A DNA stretch of 64,000 bases, from contig SYJG01000329.1 of NCBI GenBank assembly GCA_005798445.1, positions 1-64,000 of the forward strand, given 5' to 3'. The position numbers and the translations under genes were made by a program. This DNA is from Planctomyces sp. Lineage in GTDB: Bacteria; Planctomycetota; Planctomycetia; Planctomycetales; Planctomycetaceae. Under the pieces are notes generated by a model. It had not been told where the DNA came from, ran no database searches, and saw only the letters and a program-made list of their open reading frames with translations. Of the stretch, positions 8,612-17,802 are shown piece by piece (position 1 is the first letter of the stretch; each line of letters starts with the position of its first letter).

Positions 8612-10735
8612 AGCCTGCTCCTGTCTCTCCTCATATCAGGTGTGCTCAACGCCGCCGTCACGCGAATCGAAATCAAAACGCGAGAGCCGTATCTCGATGG
8701 ACGAGTCTTCGACGGCGTCGGCTCCTACGAGCGCTTACGAGGCAAGGCGTACTTCGCAGTCGATCCGAAACATGCCGCGAACCAAACGGTGATCGACTTG
8801 GAGTTGGCTCCGCGAAACGACGCCGGGCTTGTCGAGTTTTCGACCGATGTCGAACTGCTCGCGCCGAAAGACTTGAGCAAAGCCAACGGTGCGATCCTGT
8901 ACGACGTCAACAATCGTGGCAACAAGCTCGCGCTGGGGATGTTCAACACGGGTGCGGACGAATTCCTGATGCGGAAGGGTTTCGTCGTTTTGTGGAGCGG
9001 CTGGATCGCCGAGACACAGCCGGGAGGCGGACGCCTGCGGCTGAACGCTCCGGTCGCAACCGAAAATGGTAAGCCGATCATCGGGCCAGTGCGGGCCGAG
9101 TTCGTGATCGAAGCCGCCGCCGAACGGCACACACTGGCGATGTGGGCCAATCAAGGCAGCTACGAACCGACCGAACGGGGTGAGCGTGAAGCCGTGCTGA
9201 CTTGGCGTGCTCGCGAGAAAGACGCACGAGTCGTCATTCCGCGCGGACAATGGCGATTCGAGAAACGCTCGGTCGAGGACAACGGTGAGCGCGGGCAGTT
9301 GCCGGTGATCGATCTCGTGATCGTTGGCGGAGTGCAGCCGGGCTACATCTACGAGGTTATTTACGAAGCTCAAGGTCCGATTGTGCAGGGACTCGGCCTG
9401 GCGGGCATTCGCGATCTGCTGTCGTTTCTGAAGCACGAAACATCTGAGAGGAATCCACTGCGGTTTGCAGACACCAGCCCGACGCGCTCTGGCCAGTCTC
9501 CTGACCGAGCCAGCCAGGCCGACCGCAGGTCTCCCTCGGATGGCAGCAGCGACTCGAAAACGGGAGACCTGCAGTCGGGCGAGCGGCGGGGTCGGGAGAC
9601 CCGCGCCGAGCGCTGGCTCGCCTACGGCTTCGGCGTCTCGCAGTCGGGACGTTGCCTGCGGCAGTTCTTGTACGACGGTTTCAACGCGGACGAGTCGGGA
9701 CAACAGGTCTTCGACGGAGTGATCCCGCACGTCGCCGGCGGAGGGCTCGGTTTCTTCAATCATCGGTTCGCTTCGCCGACACGACACAACGGGCAGCACG
9801 ACAATCATCTGTTTCCGGCGGACCAATTCCCGTTCACCTACGGAGACGAAACCGATCCATTCACTGGTCGCGCGGACGGCATTCTGCATCGCGATCGAGC
9901 TCGTGGGACCGTACCGAAAGTCATGCACACGCAGAGTAGCAGCGAGTACTGGCATCGCGCCGGCTCGTTGGTCCACACCGACCCTCGCGGCGAGCGTGAC
10001 GCGAAGTTGCCTCCAGAAGTTCGTGTGTACTGCTTCGGAGGGACGCAGCATGGAGCGGGTGGCGGTATCGCGGCAGCAGCTCAGGGCAACGGTCAACTCA
10101 TCACGAATCCAGCGGATTATCGGCCGCTGCTGCGAGCGTTGCTGACCGCGCTCGACGAGTGGGTTCGCACCGGCAAGGAGCCGCCCTCAAGTGCTCATCC
10201 GCGCATTGCGGACGGGACGCTGGTCGGTTGGCGTGAATCGGAGAGCGGTTGGAAAGGCATCCCTGGCGTGCGTTATCCGGAGGTCATACAGCAGCCGGAA
10301 CACGTCGATCGTGGCCCGGAGTTTTATCGCTTCCGCCGCTCGACGATTGAGCCGCCGATCAGTCGCGGCAACTACGTCGTCCGCATTCCGAAGTGTGGAG
10401 CGGACAACAACGAACTCGGCACACTGCTGTTGCCGTCGGTGGCGGTGCCGGTCGCGACCTACACCAGTTGGAACACGCGCAATCGTAGCGTCGGGGCCGA
10501 GGGAGAAATGCTCGGCCTGCAAGGGGGCTACATCCCGTTTGCGAGAACGCAGACGGAACGAGAGCAGCGCGGCGACCCGCGGCCCGCGTTGCTCGAACGG
10601 TATCGCGACTTCGAGGATTTCCGCACGCAGTACCGAGCTGCCGTCGATCGTGGTGTCGCACAGCGGACGTTGTTGGCGGAAGACGTCGCAGAACTGATGA
10701 AGCTCGCGGATCGATGGCGACTTCTGTTTGATTGA
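8543..10735 (+). CDS. Alpha/beta-hydrolase domain protein (secreted)
   Basis: VTRIEIKTREPYLDGRVFDGVGSYERLRGKAYFAVDP...LLYDVNNRGNK N-terminal pattern; GFGVSQSGR nucleophile motif. Confidence 0.8.
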   Translation: MKTKIRIVMLNLPCSIFRPPFFASLLLSLLISGVLNAAVTRIEIKTREPYLDGRVFDGVGSYERLRGKAYFAVDPKHAANQTVIDLELAPRNDAGLVEFSTDVELLAPKDLSKANGAILYDVNNRGNKLALGMFNTGADEFLMRKGFVVLWSGWIAETQPGGGRLRLNAPVATENGKPIIGPVRAEFVIEAAAERHTLAMWANQGSYEPTERGEREAVLTWRAREKDARVVIPRGQWRFEKRSVEDNGERGQLPVIDLVIVGGVQPGYIYEVIYEAQGPIVQGLGLAGIRDLLSFLKHETSERNPLRFADTSPTRSGQSPDRASQADRRSPSDGSSDSKTGDLQSGERRGRETRAERWLAYGFGVSQSGRCLRQFLYDGFNADESGQQVFDGVIPHVAGGGLGFFNHRFASPTRHNGQHDNHLFPADQFPFTYGDETDPFTGRADGILHRDRARGTVPKVMHTQSSSEYWHRAGSLVHTDPRGERDAKLPPEVRVYCFGGTQHGAGGGIAAAAQGNGQLITNPADYRPLLRALLTALDEWVRTGKEPPSSAHPRIADGTLVGWRESESGWKGIPGVRYPEVIQQPEHVDRGPEFYRFRRSTIEPPISRGNYVVRIPKCGADNNELGTLLLPSVAVPVATYTSWNTRNRSVGAEGEMLGLQGGYIPFARTQTEREQRGDPRPALLERYRDFEDFRTQYRAAVDRGVAQRTLLAEDVAELMKLADRWRLLFD
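9526..9571. repeat. Palindromic insertion inside the hydrolase CDS (CAGGTCTCCC ... GGGAGACCTG)
   Basis: Inverted arms read directly; encodes low-complexity polar stretch between DLLSFLKHE and RWLAYGFGVSQSGR. Confidence 0.6.
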
Positions 10736-10750
10736 ACGGTCGGAGACTTC

Positions 10751-13135
10751 ATGAACGGTACGGTCCCGATCGAAAAGCATGTCGTGCTCGTCGGCGCGGG
10801 GAACGCACATCTGGTGTTCCTGAAACGCTGGCGGATGTCACCCTGGCCAGGAGTCGCGGTGACGCTCGTCTCCGAGTCCTCCGAGATTCCGTACTCAGCG
10901 ATGGTACCGGGCCACATCGCGGGGGATTACCGCTGGGACGAAATCACACTCGACCTCGTGCGCTTCTGCCGTTCTGTCGGGGCGAGATTCGTCGCGGCAC
11001 CAGTGACGAGAGTTGATGCGGCAACCTCGCAGGTCGAATTCGCAGAGCGCCCGGCGATGGCGTTCGACGTGCTCTCGTTGGGACTGGGTTCACTTCCGGC
11101 AGCGCCATCCGGCTGGTCGGGCAACGAATGGTCGTTCTCGATGCGACCGCTCGGGCAATTCACGCGGCAGTTGGAGCGGCTGGAAGAATCGCTCACGCAA
11201 TCGCCGCGACCGTTCCATCTCGCGGTGGTCGGTGGTGGAGCGAGCGGTTGCGAGTTAGCACTGGCGATTCGGCGGCGGCTGTCGAAATCGACCGGCTTCC
11301 GGTTGACGTTGCTGCAAGCGAATCGCCGATTGCTCCCCAGCTTTCCGGATCGTGCGGCTCGTCTGATGGGTGATCGATTGCGAGACGCGGGCATCGATGT
11401 CCAACTGGAGGCTTGCGTGATCGGCGGCAAAGTCCAGACCACGAAAACCAAGATCTGTAGCCCAGGCCCTTGTGGCCTGAATGATTCGCAAACTCCAGAG
11501 AATCACTCGACCCACAAGGGGTCGGGCTACGACGCGCACAACAGCGGCAATCCAGGCTGGCTGCAGTTGTCGTCTGGTCAAGAACTCGCCTGCGATGGAG
11601 TACTGTGGGCGACTCCAGCCGCACCGCCAGCGGTTTTGCACGCGAGCGGGCTAGGAGTTGATGAAGCCGGCTTCCTGGTGGTCCACGAAACATTGCAATC
11701 GCGCAATCATCCGGCGGTGTTCGGCACTGGGGACTGCGTGACATTTCAGCCTTTGCCGCAGTTGCCTCGCAACGGCGTCCATGCCGTGCGGCAAGGGGGA
11801 ATCCTGTTCGAAAACGTGCGCGAGTTTTTGCACGAGCGGCCGCTGGTACCGTTTCATCCGCAACGGAATTGCCTCTGCCTGATGAACACGTCGGACGGCG
11901 AAGCGATCCTGAGTTACGGATCATTTGCGACAAAGGGACGTCTCGTGCGCCTCTGGAAAGAGCGCATTGACCGTACGTGGCTTGAATCCTTCGGCCTCAC
12001 ACCAGCCGGAAGCGCCAGCGAGGGGTCTCTTCCATCGAACATCAAACACTCGCTGGCGCGTCGTGCTGGAATGGCTAACACGGCTCCGCACCTGATGCGT
12101 TGCGGTGGTTGCGGAGCGAAAGTCAGCGGTGACGTGCTTTCATCGGTACTCTGCGAGTTGAAGATCCCGAACGATCCGCGCGTGCTGCTCGGCACGCTGG
12201 CGGGCGAAGACGCGGCCGTGCATCGCGTGAGAGCGGACTCATTCGGTATCGCCGCCGACAAACTCGTCGAGGTGCAAACGGTCGATTACTTCCGAGCATT
12301 TCTGGACGACCCGTACCTCTTCGGCCGGATCGCTGCGCTGCATTCGGTCAGCGATCTGTACGCGATGAACGCTCGACCGTTTTCAGCACTGGCGATTGCG
12401 ACGCTACCGTACGCTCGCGGACCGATTCAAGCGGCTCACCTGCGTGAATTGCTGGCGGGAGCGACCCGCACGTTCGGAGAACTCGGAGTCGTGCTGACGG
12501 GCGGACACACGTCCGAGGGACACGACTTATCGCTCGGCTTTTCGGTAACGGGCTACGCGAACGAGGATCAACTCTTTCGCAAGGGCAATCTTGTCCCCGG
12601 CGATGCGCTGATCCTGACAAAACCAATCGGCACGGGAGCCGTCATGGCCGCCTGGATGCGCGGGGAGTGCTCAGCGACGCACTTCGACGAAGCGGTCGAA
12701 CAAATGTTGATCGCGAACAACTCGGCAGCCGAGGTCTTCGCGAAGTTTGGAGTTCGTGCTTGCACGGACATCACCGGCTTCGGCCTCGCCGGGCACCTGC
12801 TCGAAATGCTCGACGCGAGCCGCGTCTCAGCCCAACTCCAGGCAAACTCAATTCCGCGCCTGGCCGGCTTTGATGCTGCTGCCGCGCGCGGCATCCTCAG
12901 CACGCTGCATCCTGACAATGCTCGGCTGGCCAATCGAATTCACATTTCCGGCTCCCCGCCCGATTGGCTCTTCGACCCGCAAACATCAGGCGGCCTGTTG
13001 GGGGCTGTACCTGAAAATGTCTCTGCCGAAGTCATTCGCGAGCTTCAATCCAGCGGTCTGGGCCACGCCACCGTGATCGGCTCGGTTCTCGACTCGACAA
13101 CAACCCCTCGAATTCTTTGCGAGTCCGCGCAATAG
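10751..13135 (+). CDS. selD: Fusion: N-terminal FAD/NAD(P) pyridine nucleotide-disulfide oxidoreductase and C-terminal selenide, water dikinase (SelD)
   Basis: VVLVGAGNAHLVFLKRW; LAVVGGGASGCELALA; VFGTGDC; then RCGGCGAKVSGDVL, TVDYFRAFLDDPYLFGRIAALHSVSDLYAMNARP, GGHTSEGHDLSLG. Confidence 0.93.
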   Translation: MNGTVPIEKHVVLVGAGNAHLVFLKRWRMSPWPGVAVTLVSESSEIPYSAMVPGHIAGDYRWDEITLDLVRFCRSVGARFVAAPVTRVDAATSQVEFAERPAMAFDVLSLGLGSLPAAPSGWSGNEWSFSMRPLGQFTRQLERLEESLTQSPRPFHLAVVGGGASGCELALAIRRRLSKSTGFRLTLLQANRRLLPSFPDRAARLMGDRLRDAGIDVQLEACVIGGKVQTTKTKICSPGPCGLNDSQTPENHSTHKGSGYDAHNSGNPGWLQLSSGQELACDGVLWATPAAPPAVLHASGLGVDEAGFLVVHETLQSRNHPAVFGTGDCVTFQPLPQLPRNGVHAVRQGGILFENVREFLHERPLVPFHPQRNCLCLMNTSDGEAILSYGSFATKGRLVRLWKERIDRTWLESFGLTPAGSASEGSLPSNIKHSLARRAGMANTAPHLMRCGGCGAKVSGDVLSSVLCELKIPNDPRVLLGTLAGEDAAVHRVRADSFGIAADKLVEVQTVDYFRAFLDDPYLFGRIAALHSVSDLYAMNARPFSALAIATLPYARGPIQAAHLRELLAGATRTFGELGVVLTGGHTSEGHDLSLGFSVTGYANEDQLFRKGNLVPGDALILTKPIGTGAVMAAWMRGECSATHFDEAVEQMLIANNSAAEVFAKFGVRACTDITGFGLAGHLLEMLDASRVSAQLQANSIPRLAGFDAAAARGILSTLHPDNARLANRIHISGSPPDWLFDPQTSGGLLGAVPENVSAEVIRELQSSGLGHATVIGSVLDSTTTPRILCESAQ
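11457..11530. repeat. GTAG-type REPIN-like palindrome read through in frame inside the oxidoreductase-SelD CDS
   Basis: GTAGCCCAGGCCCTTGTGGCCTGA ... TCGACCCACAAGGGGTCGGGCTAC; same family as 3051-3142. Confidence 0.8.
12002..12069. repeat. Palindromic element (CCAGCACGACGCGCCAGCGAGTG family) at the oxidoreductase/SelD junction
   Basis: CCAGCCGGAAGCGCCAGCGAG ... CACTCGCTGGCGCGTCGTGCTGG; related to 27213-27276. Confidence 0.7.
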
Positions 13136-13184
13136 ACTGCCCCGAGCACTTCGCTGCTCAAGGTTTGCTGAGCCGATTGAGAAC

Positions 13185-13970
13185 CTATGGGTGTAACTTC
13201 AACCGTCGCAATAATTGCTTGAATCGATAATTGCATTTTGTGGACAAACTCGTATCAACCGGCCGAAATGAGCCATTCGCACGGACAATGCAAAAGTTGG
13301 AAGTGGTCAGGTCAACGTTTCGCACATTTCTCTGTCGCATGCACCACAGCAAAAACCTCTCCGAGTGCAACGACTGTCCCGTCTCGGCGCAGTACTGCTT
13401 CGCAAGCCCACCTCTTCGTCCATATTCCTGCATTGTTTTGAAGTCGCCAATCGCAAACCGGTCGTTTAACCCTCGGTACTTGCCGAACCACGGTGTGTAA
13501 ATGGTTCCGGTGCGGACAACAGGAATCTCGACGGGGTGCTCAAACCGAAGGTCTGCCCGAGAAAAGATTACGACATCAAATGTTTGGCCAAATTGATCGA
13601 GATGATCGGTGACTTGATTCAACGAATGAAATTGACGCAGGAGATTCATGAGCGAACCGAAATTGTCATTCCAGCTATCACCAAACTGTTGAAGGTGCAG
13701 GAACTCAGATTTGAGATGTAGGTCCAGAAGGTATTGATCGGTGTGTGAAATGACGTCGCAATTCAACAGCACGCTTTCGCATGGATCAACACGAACATTG
13801 TCCTCTCCCGTTCGAGGATTCGTGATACAAGAGCTGAAGTTAAAGTGTCCAAATCTCTTGTAATTAGGATCCATGCGTGACACAGGTGCCAGCAAATTCT
13901 GCTCGATGGAAGCCAGCGTGTTCTGTTTGAGATTGCGAGTGATACCGAAGAAGCAAACGGCAATCTTCAT
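13185..13970 (-). CDS. Hypothetical protein, nucleotide-sugar-transferase-like
   Basis: MKIAVCFFGITRNLKQNT start; VVIFSRADLRFEHPV; located in glycan cluster. Confidence 0.5.
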   Translation of the reverse strand: MKIAVCFFGITRNLKQNTLASIEQNLLAPVSRMDPNYKRFGHFNFSSCITNPRTGEDNVRVDPCESVLLNCDVISHTDQYLLDLHLKSEFLHLQQFGDSWNDNFGSLMNLLRQFHSLNQVTDHLDQFGQTFDVVIFSRADLRFEHPVEIPVVRTGTIYTPWFGKYRGLNDRFAIGDFKTMQEYGRRGGLAKQYCAETGQSLHSERFLLWCMRQRNVRNVDLTTSNFCIVRANGSFRPVDTSLSTKCNYRFKQLLRRLKLHP

Positions 13971-14143
13971 GTCAATCCTCGTGAAGCCCGAATGAACGTG
14001 TTGCGGCCGATGAAGCCACTCGTGGAGTTGGGAAAAAACATCAACTGAGGATTCCTGTGGTTGGTTTGCCGTTCGCCAACGTGTTCACGGCGGAGCGTCC
14101 CACGGAAATCTTCGAGAGTCCCTGACAAATGATGCGCGGGCAC

Positions 14144-15535
14144 TTACGCCACGCGCCTTCGAGGCCAATTCGCTTGAATGACGTGAGTCAGCGCTGTCTT
14201 GGAGTCATCGAACGTCCCGCAATTACTGAAGACGGTGTAATCCGTCGGAACGCGCCGAATATGAAACCAAAACATGTCCTCGTCGTATTGGCGGTGAGCG
14301 ATCTCCGAACATTCCGCTTTGCGAGCGTGGAGTCGCTCGAAGTCCACGACGAAGTGAACGGTCGGTAGCCGGATTCCGAAGTAGTCCGCAAGGCGAACCC
14401 AGCGTCCAAATTTTGCCTCGTCCGAAAGTCGGAGTGTGTAAAGCAGGTCCACCAATGTGCGGTCCATCACGAGCAGCTTCTGGCGACCCAAAAGCTGACG
14501 CCAATAAACTTTTCTCCGGAGATGAGCCGCTGCTTGAAGGTACAACGGAAGACAACACTGCTCGTCAAAGCGGTCCCGATTGATCGACAGGCTTCGTCGG
14601 ACAAAGCTTCCAAATGTGCGATAAATCAGCGATTTGCGATACAGATTTCGTCCAACGAATGGCTTGATGGTGATCGGCAGACTCGAGCTCTTCGCCAGAC
14701 TTTCGGAGAGCGACGTCTTTCCTGCGCCATCGCAACCCATGAACGAGATCACTGCCGGACGGCGAGGTACTCCCAGCCACCATCGTCGCCAGCGAGCGAT
14801 CCAGTGCCGACGCAGGGATTGCCAAGAGTGCGTCAGCGAGGGAACGACATTGTACGACCGAAGCAACTGGATGGCACGAGTCAGCGCCGCAGGCTCGACA
14901 CGCCCGGTTTGCAACACGGCATCGAGATCGGCGGCGAACTCCGTCGCCCCTGCCTTCCGACAGGCAAACGAATAGCCGTTCAATCGTTGGCGAATCCTGT
15001 CCGATTCAATCGACCTTTTCTTCACAACGTACTTATGCAAGTAAATGGCGGCCTCAACAGGCACAGGCAATCGCACGAACCCCGGCTGCCCCGGGGGCAA
15101 CAGGTGGGCGACATCCTCAAAACGTAACCCGCAGCGCCCGCCATCCAGTTGCCACAAGTCGGTGAAAAGATCGAACTGAATGCGGAACTGGCCGCATCGA
15201 GAGATGAGAGCCAAGCTGACATTGCCCTCTCGTTTCCGCTTCACACGAAAGTGGCATCGTCCTGACTGTGCCCAGAAGAAGCAGGTTGCCAATAGCGATT
15301 CAACAGCAGTCGTCGTCCCCAGAAGGTCAATGTCTCTGTCATTGATGCAACGTTCATCCAGTGAGGACTCCAGCAATAAGGCAAATGTTGGACCTTCAGT
15401 GGAGATCTCTCGCAGACATTGCATCAGGACTCGCACCGCAACTGAGTCCTGTTGATCAAACTTGTCGAACGAAAGAGTACTCGGCACTGCTTCGCCCGAT
15501 TTCTCGCAGACCCGATCATTTTCGACTTGGTTCAT
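14144..15535 (-). CDS. Two-domain protein: N-terminal nucleotidyltransferase-like, C-terminal thymidylate-kinase-like P-loop domain
   Basis: NDRDIDLLGTT motif; VISFMGCDGAGKTSLSESLAK Walker A; VMDRTLVDLLYTLRLSDEAKFG. Confidence 0.65.
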   Translation of the reverse strand: MNQVENDRVCEKSGEAVPSTLSFDKFDQQDSVAVRVLMQCLREISTEGPTFALLLESSLDERCINDRDIDLLGTTTAVESLLATCFFWAQSGRCHFRVKRKREGNVSLALISRCGQFRIQFDLFTDLWQLDGGRCGLRFEDVAHLLPPGQPGFVRLPVPVEAAIYLHKYVVKKRSIESDRIRQRLNGYSFACRKAGATEFAADLDAVLQTGRVEPAALTRAIQLLRSYNVVPSLTHSWQSLRRHWIARWRRWWLGVPRRPAVISFMGCDGAGKTSLSESLAKSSSLPITIKPFVGRNLYRKSLIYRTFGSFVRRSLSINRDRFDEQCCLPLYLQAAAHLRRKVYWRQLLGRQKLLVMDRTLVDLLYTLRLSDEAKFGRWVRLADYFGIRLPTVHFVVDFERLHARKAECSEIAHRQYDEDMFWFHIRRVPTDYTVFSNCGTFDDSKTALTHVIQANWPRRRVA

Positions 15536-15538
15536 GAA

Positions 15539-16468
15539 TTACACTCCTTGTCCGTTGCAAACCGCTTGGGATTCACGGCGCACAACAGCTGCTTGGAATG
15601 CCGTCCAAAGGGCTGGCACTTGCTGCGCCCGGATTTGAAAGTAATTCCAGTCCTTCTCGCGCTGCCGCAAATGGCGGTGACGAAACCAGTGTTGGTTCAT
15701 GCGGTCGAGATCGATCAATTGAAGCCGACCATCTGGCGTGACGAGCAGATTGCCAGGATGAAAGTCGCCATGCGACAACCGCAATTGGTCCATTTTGAAC
15801 CAGATGTCCGCAAAGTCTTCGGCCAACCGACTCAGTTCTTGAATCGAAGGTTTCGTCTGTTGGACAAAACGATCCAAATTGATTCCTGGAACAAATTCCG
15901 TCAGCACACACGAACAAAATCGCAACGGACCGGCACGCTCTTCGATCAACGCCAGTGGCCGGGGAGTGAATAGACCGACCTTCAAAAGTTCCCGTCCATA
16001 ATCCCAGCAATTCTGCGCACGCGTTGGAAGAAACATGTGTCCCAACGTATGCCACCAACCGCAGAGACGGAATCGCTTGAGAACCCCTTCGTCGATCGAA
16101 GGTTGCGACAGTCTTCGAGCATGTGGCCCCGTTGGCAGGTGCGAGGAATGTGGCATTCCCCCGTCATCCAGACGGATTGCCGTCACTTGAGCGCGTGCTC
16201 GATCCGATAAGACTCGCCCCCGTTGAACGAACGAGTCGAGGTCATTCCAGAGCCGATCGACAAGCGGCCTCGAAAGCCGGCAATCGTAAATCATTCGACG
16301 AACCAGCGACTGCCTGATCGCCAAGTCCGCAGAGCGTCGTTCCAAAGTCAGCGGCCATGCCGAGATCAACTGAGGCTCCGTCGGCTGCTCCTCGCGCAGT
16401 CCGCAGACCAAGCCCTCCTGCGAAAACGAGTATTCTTGGAAATCCTGTTCAGAGCGAATCGAGACCAT
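15539..16468 (-). CDS. Lipopolysaccharide kinase (Kdo/WaaP-like) family protein
   Basis: LSHGDFHPGNLLVTPDGRLQLIDLDRM kinase catalytic motif; VLTEFVPGINLD. Confidence 0.7.
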   Translation of the reverse strand: MVSIRSEQDFQEYSFSQEGLVCGLREEQPTEPQLISAWPLTLERRSADLAIRQSLVRRMIYDCRLSRPLVDRLWNDLDSFVQRGRVLSDRARAQVTAIRLDDGGMPHSSHLPTGPHARRLSQPSIDEGVLKRFRLCGWWHTLGHMFLPTRAQNCWDYGRELLKVGLFTPRPLALIEERAGPLRFCSCVLTEFVPGINLDRFVQQTKPSIQELSRLAEDFADIWFKMDQLRLSHGDFHPGNLLVTPDGRLQLIDLDRMNQHWFRHRHLRQREKDWNYFQIRAQQVPALWTAFQAAVVRRESQAVCNGQGV

Positions 16469-16589
16469 GACTCATCGCCATCCCTTGCGAAGTCGAGCAC
16501 AAAACGAGATCGGATCATGTAGCCAATTGACCGGATCGTCAATGTGTGTTCTTCCATGACGACATGTCACAAAGGATCGAGGACGCAAC

Positions 16590-16690
16590 AACTTCCCGAA
16601 GTCCTGTTAGCACGACGCGCAAGCGAGTGGTTTCGACCACGACCACTCGCTTGCGCGTCGTGCTATCTTCCCGTTGGGTTCGGGAAGTTA
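16590..16690. repeat. Nested inverted repeat: outer AACTTCCCGAA/TTCGGGAAGTT, inner TAGCACGACGCGCAAGCGAGTGG/CCACTCGCTTGCGCGTCGTGCTA
   Basis: Direct reading. Confidence 0.85.
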
Positions 16691-16726
16691 TTGTGCTCCC
16701 GTTCCTAACCCATTCCGCGATGAGCC

Positions 16727-17770
16727 TCACGCGACCTTGGGAACTTGAGCGGAGCAACTTGGCCAGCGACGGATGATCTCGCTGAAGACGTGATCGACGG
16801 TCAGCTCGCGCATGCAGCGATGATGTTTCAGTGGGCAGACTCGTTGTTGGCAGGGGCCACAATCCAACCGGTGTTGCAGGTGAACAGCCAGTGGATGAAA
16901 CGTCTCGCTCCATCCGATGTGCGTCGGCCCGAACAGGGTCAGACAGGGTACGTCGAAGGCCGTGGCGAAATGGCGAGGCCCCGAATCCGTCGTCACCAAC
17001 AGGCTCGCATTCCGCACCGCGGCTTTGGTCAAGCCAATGCTCAACGGTTCGTTGGCGAGACTCACAACACGCGGGTGACCAGCCTCCGTCTCGATTCGCT
17101 GAGCAGTGGATCGCTCTTGTGGACCACAGATGACCAAAACGGTGCGATTCCGCTCGCCAGCAAGTCGGTGGCTCAACTCGATGAAATATTCCGTGGGCCA
17201 ATCTTTCGCGGCACCAAACGCCCCGCCGGTGTTGAGGCAGACGTAGTTCGTCGAGTTTGCGGCCGGATGTTTTCGCCAGAACGCGGCCAGTTGGCCTTCG
17301 TCCTGCGGCAATGTTGCCAGCTCCAACTGTCGCGACAACGCTTGGCAGCCAAGCTGTGCGACGAGCTGCAACATCTCATCCACCACAGGGTGCGGAACAT
17401 TCTGCGACGGAGCAGGAATTGCATCGGTCAACAGCATGCTGCGGCCATTGCGCGCGTATCCGAGCGTCCGTTTCGCCCCCGACGCCCACGCCCACAGTCC
17501 GGTGCGGAGAGAGTTCGGCAGGACGACTGCCACGTCGAATCGTTCGCGACGCAACGTTCGCAACAATCGCCATGACTCCCCTCGCGATAGCCTCGGAGGA
17601 TGAACCCACCAACGGTCGAGAAGACTCGTCCCTGCCAAAACATCCGCCACATACGGCCGCAGGATTCCCACAATCTCAGCATCGGCAAAATGATTTCTCA
17701 GCGCACGCAGCGCCGGAGTCGCCATCGCGACATCACCAATCCAGTTGGGCAACCAAACGACAATCTTCAC
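16727..17770 (-). CDS. waaF: Glycosyltransferase family 9 / ADP-heptose:LPS heptosyltransferase
   Basis: MKIVVWLPNWIGDVAMATPALRALR; FGPTHIGWSETFHP; CGPCQQRVCPLKHHRCM. Confidence 0.85.
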   Translation of the reverse strand: MKIVVWLPNWIGDVAMATPALRALRNHFADAEIVGILRPYVADVLAGTSLLDRWWVHPPRLSRGESWRLLRTLRRERFDVAVVLPNSLRTGLWAWASGAKRTLGYARNGRSMLLTDAIPAPSQNVPHPVVDEMLQLVAQLGCQALSRQLELATLPQDEGQLAAFWRKHPAANSTNYVCLNTGGAFGAAKDWPTEYFIELSHRLAGERNRTVLVICGPQERSTAQRIETEAGHPRVVSLANEPLSIGLTKAAVRNASLLVTTDSGPRHFATAFDVPCLTLFGPTHIGWSETFHPLAVHLQHRLDCGPCQQRVCPLKHHRCMRELTVDHVFSEIIRRWPSCSAQVPKVA

Positions 17771-17802
17771 GCTTCAACCCACGAATGTCGTGACAAGATC
17801 AT

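Noticed and set aside
8735-10096. Minus-strand 453 aa ORF
   Set aside because: Antisense to the hydrolase gene with conserved sense-strand motifs.
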